A stretch of 64,000 nucleotides of DNA, from assembly GCF_003612015.1 (NCBI RefSeq), contig NZ_RARB01000008.1, positions 62,398-126,397 on the forward strand, read 5' to 3'. Below the pieces are notes generated by a model. That model had not been told where the DNA came from. It did not search any database and saw only the letters and a list, made by a program, of their open reading frames with translations. Shown piece by piece: positions 41,693 to 51,469 of the stretch (the stretch's first letter is position 1; each line of letters opens with the position of its first letter). The position numbers and the translations under genes are program-made. This stretch comes from Pantoea piersonii (lineage in GTDB: Bacteria; Pseudomonadota; Gammaproteobacteria; Enterobacterales; Enterobacteriaceae).

Positions 41693-42457
41693 ATGAACCG
41701 TCTTGAAGAGGTGCTGAAGCTGGCGGCTACCGAGCCGGCGCACCGCCCGGAATTTTTTCAGCTGTTGCTGACCGCGGACGTCTGGGTGCCAGGCGAAAGC
41801 ACCGAGACGCAGTTCGCCGCGGATACGCCGGTCGATCTGCAACACTGGGAAAAAGAGGATGGCCGCAGCGTCATTCCTTTTTTTACCTCGCAGGAGGCGA
41901 TGAGCGAAGCGATCGCGGGCGAGCAGGCTTATTTGCGCCTGCCGGTGCGCACGCTGTTTGAGATGACGCGCGGCGAAACGCTGTTCCTCAATCCCAAACT
42001 GCCTGCCGGCAAAGAATTCTCTCCGGCGGAGATCGCCCACCTGCTGGGTGAAGAGGGCGACGCCCTGAGCCAGCAAACCGTGCTGGAAGGCGGCCAGGCG
42101 CTGCTGCTGTCAGAAATAGCAACGCCGCCCGCGCAGATGATCGACTCGCTGACGCAGCTGTTCAGTAAATACAAACAGGTGCGCCGCGCCTTTGTCGCCA
42201 GCATTCGCGAAAGCGCGGATCAACAGGCGAACCTGCTGATCGGCATCGAAGCGGAAAGCGATATTGAGGCGATTATTCAGGCGGCGGGCAGCGTCGCGAC
42301 CGATACGCTGCCGGATGACGCGCCGATTGATATCTGCGAAGTGGTGGCGGACGAGAAGGGCGTCAGCCACTTTTTTACTGCCCACATCACGCCCTTTTAC
42401 GAACGTCGCTGGGGCAGTTTTTTGCGCGACTTTAAAGGCAGTCCGCGTATTATCTGA
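41693..42457 (+). CDS. sseB: Enhanced serine sensitivity protein SseB
   Basis: Cytoplasmic protein of 254 residues with an N-terminal SseB domain (start MNRLEEVLKLAATEPAHRPE) and a C-terminal SseB domain. When overproduced in E. coli it raises sensitivity to serine; the molecular function is unknown. The ATG at 41693 has GAAAGG about 9 bp upstream. It is convergent with sseA across a short hairpin. Confidence 0.9.
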   Translation: MNRLEEVLKLAATEPAHRPEFFQLLLTADVWVPGESTETQFAADTPVDLQHWEKEDGRSVIPFFTSQEAMSEAIAGEQAYLRLPVRTLFEMTRGETLFLNPKLPAGKEFSPAEIAHLLGEEGDALSQQTVLEGGQALLLSEIATPPAQMIDSLTQLFSKYKQVRRAFVASIRESADQQANLLIGIEAESDIEAIIQAAGSVATDTLPDDAPIDICEVVADEKGVSHFFTAHITPFYERRWGSFLRDFKGSPRII

Positions 42458-42461
42458 ATCG

Positions 42462-42482
42462 GGTGCGGCGTCTGCCGCACCT
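42462..42482. terminator. Hairpin between sseB and sseA
   Basis: Stem GGTGCGGC / GCCGCACC with loop GTCT in the 30-bp convergent spacer. T-runs are lacking, so termination is only likely by position. Confidence 0.5.
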
Positions 42483-42487
42483 CTCTG

Positions 42488-43327
42488 TTACTTCTCGATC
42501 GGCAAATCGTCTCTGCTGCCCCATTCGCCCCACGATCCGTCATAGAGCGTAACGTTGCGCGCGCCCAGTACGGTCAGCGCCAGGATCACCACCGCGGCGG
42601 TGACGCCGGAACCGCAGCTCGCCACGACCGGCTCATCCAGCTTCACGCCTGCTCTGGCGAAGATAGCGCGCAGTTCGGCTTCCGGCTTCAGCGCGCCGTT
42701 CGTCACCAGATCGTTCCAGGGCACATTGCGGCTACGGGGAATATGGCCGCGGTGCAGACCCGGACGCGGCTCATCGACCTCGGCGTTAAAGCGGTTCGCC
42801 GCGCGGGCATCGACAATCTGCGCGCCGCCTTCATGGCTAATCAGCAGCACATCGGTCAGACGCTTGACCTGCGCCTCATCGAACGTCGCCTCAAATTCGC
42901 CCTCTGGCAGCGCGACCTGTCCGGTCGCCAGCGGCAGGCCAGCCGCTTTCCAGCCCTGCAGGCCGCCTGCCAGAATCGAGACCTGCTCAACGCCGAACGT
43001 GCGCAGCATCCACCAGGCGCGCGGCGCGGAGAAGAGGTTGCCCTCATCGTAAACCACCAGATGCCTGTCGCTGTGAATGCCCAGTTCGCGCATCGCCACG
43101 GCGAAACGTTCGGCGCGCGGCATCATATGCGGGTAAGGACTGCTGTGATCGGAAAGCGCTTCAATATCGAAGAAAGGCGCGCCCGGCAGATGGCCCGCCA
43201 GATACTCCGCTGTGATATTGCGCACGGCCTCCTGGCCCGGCGGCAGCATACGGGCGTCCAGCACCTGCACGTTACCTTCGGCGTAATGTTCATTTAACCA
43301 GTCGGCGGAGACAAATATGGCTGTCAT
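42488..43327 (-). CDS. sseA: 3-mercaptopyruvate sulfurtransferase
   Basis: Tandem rhodanese-domain enzyme of 279 residues that transfers sulfur from 3-mercaptopyruvate to thiols or cyanide, releasing pyruvate. The inactive rhodanese domain is at about 5-135 and the active one at about 160-275. The catalytic loop is CGSGVT with Cys238, the loop type of mercaptopyruvate sulfurtransferases rather than thiosulfate enzymes. It is divergent from yfhM. Confidence 0.95.
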   Translation of the reverse strand: MTAIFVSADWLNEHYAEGNVQVLDARMLPPGQEAVRNITAEYLAGHLPGAPFFDIEALSDHSSPYPHMMPRAERFAVAMRELGIHSDRHLVVYDEGNLFSAPRAWWMLRTFGVEQVSILAGGLQGWKAAGLPLATGQVALPEGEFEATFDEAQVKRLTDVLLISHEGGAQIVDARAANRFNAEVDEPRPGLHRGHIPRSRNVPWNDLVTNGALKPEAELRAIFARAGVKLDEPVVASCGSGVTAAVVILALTVLGARNVTLYDGSWGEWGSRDDLPIEK

Positions 43328-43467
43328 AGCAACCTCTTCTTATCATCAGGAAAAGCCCAGTGTCGGGGAATGTGAACGCTATCTCAAGGGCAGCATTGCT
43401 AAAATGGCGGGTTTGCGGTGAAATTGCGCGGCGAAATTATACCTTCGGGACGGGTGAGGGATTTACC

Positions 43468-46400
43468 ATGGCAAGAGCTGTAAAACGTCTGCTCTCTGGC
43501 GTCGTGCTGGGCGCGGCGCTGCTTGGCGGCGCAACTACCTTTACGCTGCCCGCCGCAGAGCCTGCCGCAACGCAGCAAGCGGTAAAAGTCGTGTCCGTTA
43601 TCGACTTTTCTGAGCTTCAGCTGGACGGCGCGGCCGCGCTGGTGCTCACCTTTAACACCCCGCTCGACGACAAGCAGGATTTTGCGGCGCGGGTGAAGCT
43701 GGTCGATGACAAAAGCGGCAAGGTGGACGGCGGCTGGGAGCTGGCGCAGAACGGCAAGTCGCTGCGCTTTCGCCATCCTGAGCCGTCGCGCAAGCTGACG
43801 GTGAGCGTAGAGGCGGGATTGCGCGCCGCCAACGGCACCACTTTATCGACCCCCTTCAGCCAGTCGCTGACCACGCGCGATATTCAGCCGATGGTCGGTT
43901 TCGCCAGCCGCGGCTCGCTGCTGCCGCTGCGCCTGACCCAGGGCCTGCCCGTACTGGCGCTCAACGTTTCGCGCGTCGATGTCGACTTCTTCCGCGTTAA
44001 AAGCGCGTCGATGAACGATTTTCTTGCGCAGTGGAACTACGGCAACAACCTTTCTTACTGGTCCTCGCGCGAGCTGCTCAATAACGCCGATCTGGTCTAT
44101 AGCGGACGCTTCGAACTTAATCCGGCGCGTAACACGCGCGAAAAACTGCAGCTGCCGCTGGGGGATGTGGCGCCGCTGAAGCAGCCGGGTGTTTATCTGG
44201 CGGTAATGAAACAGGCTGGCTCCTATAACTATACGCTGCCCGCCACGCTGTTTACCCTCAGCGATATTGGTCTGTCACTGCACCGCTTTCCCGGCGAAAT
44301 GGAGCTGTTTACGCAGAGCCTCGCCAGCGGCGCGCCGCTGGCGGACGTCACTGTGCAGCTGCTGGATGAGAAGGGACGGAAGCTTGCCGGCGGCGTCACC
44401 GACGATAGCGGTCATCTGCGTCTGCCGACGCAGGCGAAAGGCAAGGTGCTGATCGCCACGCAAAAGGAGCAGACGTCGCTTATCGACCTTAATCTGCCCG
44501 CGCTGGACCTGGCGGAGTTTCCTGTCGCCGGACCGCAGGGGTACGACAAACAGCTGTTTGTTTTCGGCCCGCGCGATCTCTACCGCCCTGGCGAAACGGT
44601 GATCGTTAACGCGCTGCTGCGCGATGCCGACGGCAGACCGCTGCCTGCGCAGCCGCTGAAGGCTGAAGTGGTGCAGCCCAACGGCGAAGTCGCGCAAACT
44701 TTTGTCTGGCAGCCGGAGAACGGCTTTTATCAGCAACGCTTTTCGCTTCCGGCCTCGGCGATGACCGGCGACTGGACGCTGCGGCTGAACAGCGGCGACA
44801 GCCAGCCGCGCAACTGGCGCTTTCACGTTGAAGATTTTCTGCCGGAGCGCATGGCGCTGACGTTGCAAAACAGCGACAGTCCGCTGTCGCCTGATGACGA
44901 CGTCGTTTTCAATATTGAAGGGCGCTATCTCTACGGCGCGCCGGCGGCGGGCAACGAACTGCAAGGGCAGCTGATGCTGCGGCCCGCGCGCGAAGCGGTC
45001 GCCGCGCTACCGGGCTACCAGTTCGGCGACATCATGGAGGAGAGCAAACGCAACCTGGATGATATCGACGACACCCTGGACGATGATGGCAAGCTGCAGC
45101 TGACGGTAGAGAGCGAGTGGGCGCAGATCCATTCGCCGCTTAACTTAACCCTGCAGGCGAGCCTGCTGGAGACGGGCGGCCGGCCGGTTACGCGCCGCGC
45201 TACCCAGGCCATCTGGCCCGCGCCCGCGCTGCCCGGCATTCGGCCGCTGTTCAAGAGCGAATCGGTCTATGACTACCGCTACGATCGTTACACCCAACAG
45301 CCCACGGTGCCGGAAAACAGCCTCGCCGACTTCGATATCGTTTACGCCAACAGCAAAGGCGAGAAGCTGGCCGCGAAGGATCTTGAGGTTCGCCTGATCC
45401 ACGAGCGGCGCGACTACTACTGGAGCTTCTCCGACAGCGAAGGCTGGCAGATGCGCAATGATGAGAAGGATCTGCAGGAGGATGCGCAGCGTATTTCGCT
45501 GGCCGCGGGCGACAGCAAAAAGGTCAGTTTCCCGGTGGAGTGGGGATCTTATCGTCTGGAAGTGCAGGCCGGAGAGAAGATTATCTCCAGCGTGCGGTTC
45601 CGCGCGGGCTACTGGTGGGAAGACAACACCAACGGCACCGGCGCGCTAAGGCCCGATCAGGTGAAGCTCAAGCTCGATAAAACCGCTTTGCGGCCCGGCG
45701 AGACCGCCCATGTGCAGATGGAGTCGCCTGCAGCAGGGAAAGGCTATCTGATGGTTGAGTCAAGCAGCGGCACCCTGTGGTGGCAGCCGATTAACGTGCC
45801 TGCGGGCGGCGCAACCATCAACGTGCCGCTTGATGCCAGCTGGAAGCGCCATGACCTGTATCTCAGCGCTATTGTGGTGCGCGACGGCGATAAGGTCAGC
45901 GGTGCCACGCCGAAGCGCGCCATCGGCCTGCTGCATCTGCCGATAGCGATCGACGCGCGCCGTATCGACCTGGCGCTGGACGCGCCGCTGAAAATTCGTC
46001 CCGAGCAGACGCTGAAGGTAAAAGTTAAAGCCAGCCGCGTCGGCGGCGAACTGCCGGAAAAAATTCAGGTGCTGCTGTCGGCGGTGGACAGCGGGGTACT
46101 GAACATTAACGATTACAAAACGCCCGATCCCTGGGAAGGCTTCTTTGGCCGCAAGCGCTATAACGCCGACCAGTATGATGTTTTCGGCCAGCTGATCGAA
46201 GGCGGCGGGCGTCTGGCGACGCTGCGTTTCGGCGGCGATGGTGACGACGACGCCCAGTCGCGCGGCGGTAAAAAACCGCTGACCGAGGTGAATATCGTGG
46301 CGCAGCAGCTTCAGCCGGTCACGCTGGATAAAAACGGCGAAGGCACGCTGGAGTTGCCGATCCCGCAGTTTAACGGCGAGCTGCGCCTGATGGCGCAGGC

Positions 46401-48354
46401 GTGGAGCGCCGACAGCTTCGGCTCGGCGGAGCGAAAAGTGGTGGTTGCCGCGCCGCTGATCAGTGAACTGGCGACGCCGCGCTTTATGGCGAGCGGCGAT
46501 CAGGCGATGCTGGCGCTCGATCTCACCAATCTCACCGAACAACCCCAGGCGCTGACGGTGGATGTGCAAACGCAGGGCCAGATTACGCTGAGCGGCGGCG
46601 CCACGCACCGCGTTCAGCTGGCGAAAGGGGCGCGCACCACGCTGCATATACCGGTGAAAGCGCAGGGCGGTTTCGGCGAGGGCGCGGTGCAGGTGCGGGT
46701 CTCCGGCCTTACGATCGCGGGCGAGGCGCTGGCCGACAGTCAGCGCAGCTGGAAGATTGGCGTGCGTCCGGCTTATCCGGCGCAAACGCTGAGCTTCGAT
46801 GGCGTGATGCAGGCGGGACAGAGCTGGCAGGTGCAGGCCGCTGCCTTTAGCGGCCTGCAGCCTGAGACGCTGAGCGGACAGTTTACGCTCAGCAATCAGC
46901 CGCCGCTGAATATCGGCCACTATATCAGCGCGCTTTACGCTTACCCCTACGGCTGCCTGGAGCAGACCGCCAGCGGCATCTGGCCATCCGTTTTCACTAA
47001 TCAGGCGCAGCTTGCCGCAATGGGCATCAAAACCAGCAGCGACGAGGCGCGGCGCGCCGCCATTGATACCGGCATAGCGCGCCTGGCGGGCATGCAGCGC
47101 GGCAACGGCAGCTTTGGCCTGTGGAGCAAAGAGAGCGACGAAGAGTTCTGGCTGACCGCCTACGTCACTGATTTCCTGCTGCGCGCCAGCGAGGCGGGCT
47201 ACAGCGTGCCGCAAGAGGTTATCACGCGCGCTGACGAACGGCTGCTGCGCTATTTGCAGGATCCGGCGCAGATCGAAACCCGCTGGAGCAGCAATGAAGA
47301 GGCGATGCGCTTCAGCGTGCAGGCCTATGCGGGCATGGTGCTGGCGCGTCAGCAGCAGGCGCCGCTCGGCGCGCTGCGCGCGCTCTATGAGAAGCGCGAC
47401 AAGGCTAAATCGGGACTGGCGCTGGTGCAGCTCGGCGTGGCGCTGAAGCTGATGGGCGATCCGCAGCGCGCGCAGCTGGCGCTGGCGCAGGGCGTCGGGC
47501 TGACGCGCGAATCAGACGGCTGGCTGGGCGATTACGGCAGCCCGCTGCGCGACCGCGCGCTGATTCTGGCGCTGCTGACGGAAAATCAGCTGTTGCCGGA
47601 AATGCAGGACGCGCTGATGCAGGATCTGGCGAAAGCGGCGCGCGGCCAGGTCTGGTTCTCTACGCAGGAGAATAACGCCCTGTTCCTGGCGGCGCGCACG
47701 TTGCAACAGCATAAAGGCGAAGCCTGGCAGGCGGCGCTGGAGGGCGACGCGCAGCCGCTGGAGGGCACCGGCGCGCTGACGCAGGGGTTGAACGCCGACC
47801 AGCTGCAGCGCGGCGTCACGCTGACGAGTCACAGCCAGTCGCCGCTCTACGGCGTGCTGAACGTAACGGGCTATCCGTTCGCTGCGCCGAAGCCGATGCA
47901 CAACGTGCTGAACGTGACCCGCGACTATTTCACCTTCGACGGTGAACCGGCGGATCTTGATAACCTCAGCAGCGGTCAGCTGCTGGTGGTGCGTCTGAAG
48001 GTCTCCGCCAGCAAACGCGTCAGCGATGCGCTGGTGGTGGATCTGCTGCCTGCGGGGCTGGAGCTGGAGAATCAGAACCTCAGCGACAGCAGCGCCAGCC
48101 TCGGCGACGGTGCGGATGCGTTGAAGGAGAGCATGACGGAAATGCAGCAGGCGGATATCCGCCATATTGAATTCCGCGACGATCGTTTTGTCGCGGCGCT
48201 GGCGCTGAGCGGCTACAAAACGGAGACGCTGCTCTATCTGGCGCGCGCCGTGACGCCGGGCAGCTACCGTCTGCCGCCACCGCAGGTCGAGTCGATGTAC
48301 GTGCCGGAGTGGCGCGCCGTCGGCGCGACGCCGGAGAAGATCAGTGTACGTTAA
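43468..48354 (+). CDS. yfhM: Bacterial alpha-2-macroglobulin (YfhM type)
   Basis: Periplasmic giant of 1628 residues that traps proteases through a reactive thioester and works with the PBP1C glycosyltransferase/transpeptidase encoded next door. Repeated MG domains fill the N-terminal two thirds. The thioester motif CLEQ is at 1163-1166 within YAYPYGCLEQTASGIWPS, so the trap should be active. Unlike E. coli YfhM, the N-terminus (LLSGVVLGAALLGGATTFTL) has no lipobox Cys. It therefore looks secreted or held by an uncleaved signal rather than lipid-anchored. I used the ATG at 43468; upstream in-frame codons add no Cys-containing lipobox. Confidence 0.93.
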   Translation: MARAVKRLLSGVVLGAALLGGATTFTLPAAEPAATQQAVKVVSVIDFSELQLDGAAALVLTFNTPLDDKQDFAARVKLVDDKSGKVDGGWELAQNGKSLRFRHPEPSRKLTVSVEAGLRAANGTTLSTPFSQSLTTRDIQPMVGFASRGSLLPLRLTQGLPVLALNVSRVDVDFFRVKSASMNDFLAQWNYGNNLSYWSSRELLNNADLVYSGRFELNPARNTREKLQLPLGDVAPLKQPGVYLAVMKQAGSYNYTLPATLFTLSDIGLSLHRFPGEMELFTQSLASGAPLADVTVQLLDEKGRKLAGGVTDDSGHLRLPTQAKGKVLIATQKEQTSLIDLNLPALDLAEFPVAGPQGYDKQLFVFGPRDLYRPGETVIVNALLRDADGRPLPAQPLKAEVVQPNGEVAQTFVWQPENGFYQQRFSLPASAMTGDWTLRLNSGDSQPRNWRFHVEDFLPERMALTLQNSDSPLSPDDDVVFNIEGRYLYGAPAAGNELQGQLMLRPAREAVAALPGYQFGDIMEESKRNLDDIDDTLDDDGKLQLTVESEWAQIHSPLNLTLQASLLETGGRPVTRRATQAIWPAPALPGIRPLFKSESVYDYRYDRYTQQPTVPENSLADFDIVYANSKGEKLAAKDLEVRLIHERRDYYWSFSDSEGWQMRNDEKDLQEDAQRISLAAGDSKKVSFPVEWGSYRLEVQAGEKIISSVRFRAGYWWEDNTNGTGALRPDQVKLKLDKTALRPGETAHVQMESPAAGKGYLMVESSSGTLWWQPINVPAGGATINVPLDASWKRHDLYLSAIVVRDGDKVSGATPKRAIGLLHLPIAIDARRIDLALDAPLKIRPEQTLKVKVKASRVGGELPEKIQVLLSAVDSGVLNINDYKTPDPWEGFFGRKRYNADQYDVFGQLIEGGGRLATLRFGGDGDDDAQSRGGKKPLTEVNIVAQQLQPVTLDKNGEGTLELPIPQFNGELRLMAQAWSADSFGSAERKVVVAAPLISELATPRFMASGDQAMLALDLTNLTEQPQALTVDVQTQGQITLSGGATHRVQLAKGARTTLHIPVKAQGGFGEGAVQVRVSGLTIAGEALADSQRSWKIGVRPAYPAQTLSFDGVMQAGQSWQVQAAAFSGLQPETLSGQFTLSNQPPLNIGHYISALYAYPYGCLEQTASGIWPSVFTNQAQLAAMGIKTSSDEARRAAIDTGIARLAGMQRGNGSFGLWSKESDEEFWLTAYVTDFLLRASEAGYSVPQEVITRADERLLRYLQDPAQIETRWSSNEEAMRFSVQAYAGMVLARQQQAPLGALRALYEKRDKAKSGLALVQLGVALKLMGDPQRAQLALAQGVGLTRESDGWLGDYGSPLRDRALILALLTENQLLPEMQDALMQDLAKAARGQVWFSTQENNALFLAARTLQQHKGEAWQAALEGDAQPLEGTGALTQGLNADQLQRGVTLTSHSQSPLYGVLNVTGYPFAAPKPMHNVLNVTRDYFTFDGEPADLDNLSSGQLLVVRLKVSASKRVSDALVVDLLPAGLELENQNLSDSSASLGDGADALKESMTEMQQADIRHIEFRDDRFVAALALSGYKTETLLYLARAVTPGSYRLPPPQVESMYVPEWRAVGATPEKISVR

Positions 48355-48357
48355 GGC

Positions 48358-50682
48358 ATGAAGCTGCAAGGCTGGAAAAAGCGGTGGCTCTGGCCGCCGC
48401 TTGTTTTTGTCGCGCTGATGCTGGCGCTGCTCGGCATGGATCGGCTGTTTCCTCTGCCGCTGCGGCAGGTACAGCCGGCGCGCGTGGTAGTGGCGGAAGA
48501 TGGGACGCCGCTCTGGCGCTTTGCCGATAAACAGGGCGTCTGGCGCTATCCGGTCACGCTGGATGAGGTTGCGCCCGCCTATCTTGACGCACTGCTCAAC
48601 TATGAGGATCGCTGGTTCTGGCGTCACCCCGGTGTCAACCCGATCGCCATCCTGCGGGCGGCAGGGCAGAACCTGCGCGCCGGCGCCGTTGTCTCCGGAG
48701 GCAGCACCCTGACCATGCAGGTGGCGCGCCTGATCGATCCCCAGCCGCGTACGCTGTCTGGCAAAATGGTGCAGGCGTGGCGGGCGTTACAGCTGGAGTG
48801 GCATCTGTCGAAGCGCGAGATCCTTACCCTCTATCTCAATCGCGCGCCCTTTGGCGGCACGGTCGAAGGGGTGGGCGCGGCAAGCTGGATCTGGCTCGGC
48901 AAGCCGCCTTCACAGCTGACTAAGGGCGAAGCCGCGCTGCTGGCGGTGCTGCCACAGGCGCCTGGCCGCTTACGTCCGGATCGCTGGCCGCAGCGCGCCG
49001 AGGCGGCGCGCAATAAGGTGCTGCAGCGGCTGGCGGAGAATCATGTCTGGCCGCAGCAGGAAGTCGATGAAATCCGTCAGGAGCCGGTCTGGCTGCCGCC
49101 GCGTCAGATGCCGCAGAGCGCGCCGCTGCTGGCGCGTCGTCTGCTGTCGCTCTCCACGCGCGATAAGATCGTCTCGACGCTGGATAGCTCGCTGCAGCGC
49201 GAGCTGGAAACTCTGGCTCTCTCCCTTAAGCCGCAGCTGCCGCCGCGTACCTCGCTGGCGATTCTGGTGGTCGATCACACCGATATGAAGGTGCGCGGCT
49301 ACGTCGGCTCGGTGGATTTTCGTGACGAGAGGCGTTTCGGCCATGTCGATATGATCGCCAGCGTGCGCTCGCCGGGATCGGTGCTGAAACCTTTTATTTA
49401 TGGCATGGCGCTGGATGACGGCCTGATCCACGGTGAATCACTGCTGCAGGACGTGCCGCGCCGCTTTGGTGACTACCGGCCCGGCAATTTCGACAGTGGT
49501 TTTCACGGCCCGGTGAGCGCGAGCGAAGCGCTGAAGCGATCGCTTAATCTTCCCGCCGTACAGCTGCTTGACGCGCTCGGGCCGAAAAGCGTGACGGCGC
49601 GGCTGCGCAACGCTGGCCTGAACCTGCGGTTTCCGGCGGGCGCGGAGCCCAACCTGTCGCTGGCGTTAGGCGGAACCGGCACCCGAATGGATGAGCTGGT
49701 GGCGGCCTACAGCGCCTTTGCGCGCCAGGGCAACGCTGCCCAGCTGCGTTTGCTGGCCGATCAGCCGCTGCAGCAGCGCCGTCTGCTGTCGCCGGGCGCG
49801 GCCTGGATCGTGCGGCGCATACTGGCGGGCGACGCGCAACCCTCCGCCAGCGGCGCGGTGAGCGACATTGTGCCGCTGGCGTGGAAAACCGGCACCAGCT
49901 ACGGCTATCGCGATGCCTGGACCATCGGCGTCACGCCGCGCTATCTCATCGGCGTCTGGGTTGGCAGACCGGACGCCACGCCGGTCGCCGGTCAGTTCGG
50001 TTTCGCATCGGCGGTGCCGGTTATGCATCAGGTGGCGAATCTGCTGGCTGGCCATATGCCCGTCGGCGGCACGCCGCGCGATCCGCGTCCTGCGACGGTC
50101 AGCGCGCAGAGCATCTGCTGGCCGGGCGGTCAGCCACTGCCCGCCGGGGATGATAACTGTCGTCAGCGCCGTCAAAGCTGGGTGCTGAACCAGACCCTGC
50201 CGCCGACGCTGCTGGCGCCAGGGCAGGAAGGCGTTAACGGCCTGCGGCTGCGCTACTGGCAAAATCCGCAGGGAAGACGCGTGGCGGCGGACTGCCCCGA
50301 TGCCCAGAGTCGCGAACGGCTGCTGTGGCCGCTGCCGCTTGAGCCCTGGCTGCCAAAAAGCGAACAGCGTGCGCAGCGTTTGCCGCCGGTTGACGAAGCC
50401 TGCCCGCCGCTGCATCAGGGCAATGCGGCGCCGATGGTGATTACCGGCGTCATCAATGGACAGCATGTGCAGCCGCTGCCTGGCAAAGCGGTGCTGATAT
50501 TGCCGGTAACGGTGCAGGGCGGGCAGGGCGAGCGCCGCTGGTGGTTTTTAAACGGCGAGCCGGTAGAGCAGGGCGTAGAGAAGGATCGCGCGCAGCTGGC
50601 GTTGCGCGACGCCGGCGCCTGTCAGCTGGTGGTGATGGATGAGGCGGGGCAGCTCACTACCGTCTCCTTTACCCGCGACTGA
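48358..50682 (+). CDS. pbpC: Penicillin-binding protein 1C
   Basis: Bifunctional class A PBP of 774 residues. After a membrane anchor (about 12-32) comes the glycosyltransferase domain with catalytic Glu83 in YEDRWFWRHPGVN. The transpeptidase domain follows, with SxxK (Ser341, Lys344) and KTGTSYG, and then a C-terminal BiPBP domain. It starts 3 bp after yfhM, so the two are translationally linked. Together they are thought to detect and repair envelope breaches. Confidence 0.95.
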   Translation: MKLQGWKKRWLWPPLVFVALMLALLGMDRLFPLPLRQVQPARVVVAEDGTPLWRFADKQGVWRYPVTLDEVAPAYLDALLNYEDRWFWRHPGVNPIAILRAAGQNLRAGAVVSGGSTLTMQVARLIDPQPRTLSGKMVQAWRALQLEWHLSKREILTLYLNRAPFGGTVEGVGAASWIWLGKPPSQLTKGEAALLAVLPQAPGRLRPDRWPQRAEAARNKVLQRLAENHVWPQQEVDEIRQEPVWLPPRQMPQSAPLLARRLLSLSTRDKIVSTLDSSLQRELETLALSLKPQLPPRTSLAILVVDHTDMKVRGYVGSVDFRDERRFGHVDMIASVRSPGSVLKPFIYGMALDDGLIHGESLLQDVPRRFGDYRPGNFDSGFHGPVSASEALKRSLNLPAVQLLDALGPKSVTARLRNAGLNLRFPAGAEPNLSLALGGTGTRMDELVAAYSAFARQGNAAQLRLLADQPLQQRRLLSPGAAWIVRRILAGDAQPSASGAVSDIVPLAWKTGTSYGYRDAWTIGVTPRYLIGVWVGRPDATPVAGQFGFASAVPVMHQVANLLAGHMPVGGTPRDPRPATVSAQSICWPGGQPLPAGDDNCRQRRQSWVLNQTLPPTLLAPGQEGVNGLRLRYWQNPQGRRVAADCPDAQSRERLLWPLPLEPWLPKSEQRAQRLPPVDEACPPLHQGNAAPMVITGVINGQHVQPLPGKAVLILPVTVQGGQGERRWWFLNGEPVEQGVEKDRAQLALRDAGACQLVVMDEAGQLTTVSFTRD

Positions 50683-50759
50683 AAATGACGCAATGCACAT
50701 TATTTGCCTGCCTGCATCGACAATTATCAATAATTTTCAATAAATCATACGATAGCTAA

Positions 50760-50788
50760 TAGGCAACGCCCGTTGATCTCCCTATAAT
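50760..50788 (+). promoter_or_regulatory. Sigma-70 promoter of ndk
   Basis: A perfect -10 TATAAT (50783-50788) and a 4-of-6 -35 TAGGCA (50760-50765) are spaced 17 bp. The 5' leader then holds a hairpin (ACCGGGA / TTCCCGGT, about 50802-50822) of unknown role. Confidence 0.6.
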
Positions 50789-50852
50789 CGGCGCGTTTTC
50801 TTACCGGGAGTGGGTTCCCGGTTTCTTCAGGATGCTAAAGACAGAGGTCAAC

Positions 50853-51284
50853 ATGGCAATCGAACGTACCTTCTCCATCATTAAACCAAACGCCGTTGCT
50901 AAAAACGTAATTGGCGCCATCTACAACCGTTTTGAGAGCGCAGGCTTCAAAATCGTTGGCGCTAAAATGCTGCAGCTGAGCAAAGAGCAGGCTGAAGGTT
51001 TCTACGCTGAGCACCAGGGCAAACCGTTCTTCGACGGTCTGGTTGAGTTCATGACTTCTGGTCCGGTTGTGGTGTCTGTGCTGGAAGGCGAAAACGCCGT
51101 TCAGCGTCACCGCGATCTGATGGGCGCGACCAACCCGGCTAACGCGCTGGCTGGCACGCTGCGCGCTGACTACGCTGACAGCTTCACCGAAAACGCGACC
51201 CACGGTTCTGACTCCGCTGAGTCTGCCGCGCGTGAAATCGCCTACTTCTTTGGCGAAAACGAGATCTGCCCGCGCACGCGTTAA
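50853..51284 (+). CDS. ndk: Nucleoside diphosphate kinase
   Basis: Balances nucleoside triphosphates by phosphate transfer through a phospho-His. With the ATG at 50853 it has 143 residues as in E. coli, and the active His117 is in [19 protein letters not shown] lies upstream. An in-frame ATG 21 bp earlier adds non-conserved residues. Codon use is that of a well-expressed gene. Confidence 0.97.
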   Translation: MAIERTFSIIKPNAVAKNVIGAIYNRFESAGFKIVGAKMLQLSKEQAEGFYAEHQGKPFFDGLVEFMTSGPVVVSVLEGENAVQRHRDLMGATNPANALAGTLRADYADSFTENATHGSDSAESAAREIAYFFGENEICPRTR

Positions 51285-51378
51285 TCGCGTCGAGGCCAGC
51301 CGGACCGCGCGCTTTACAAATTTATCGCTAACGCGCGCCGTCTACCCTGGCATCACACCGCAGATGTTGTACAATATC

Positions 51379-51420
51379 GCGCCCTTGTTGAGCTTGTCTC
51401 AGCAAGGGCGTCTTTTTTTT
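51379..51420 (+). terminator. Long hairpin with T-run before rlmN
   Basis: Stem CGCCCTTGTTGAG / CTCAGCAAGGGCG with loop CTTGT and eight Ts. A TACAAT (51370-51375) just upstream could be a -10, which would put the hairpin at the very 5' end of an rlmN transcript. It is either the ndk terminator or a leader attenuator. Confidence 0.7.
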
Positions 51421-51469
51421 CTATCCTTAACCAGAGCCATAACGTGTAATAACGAGGCCAGAGAACATT

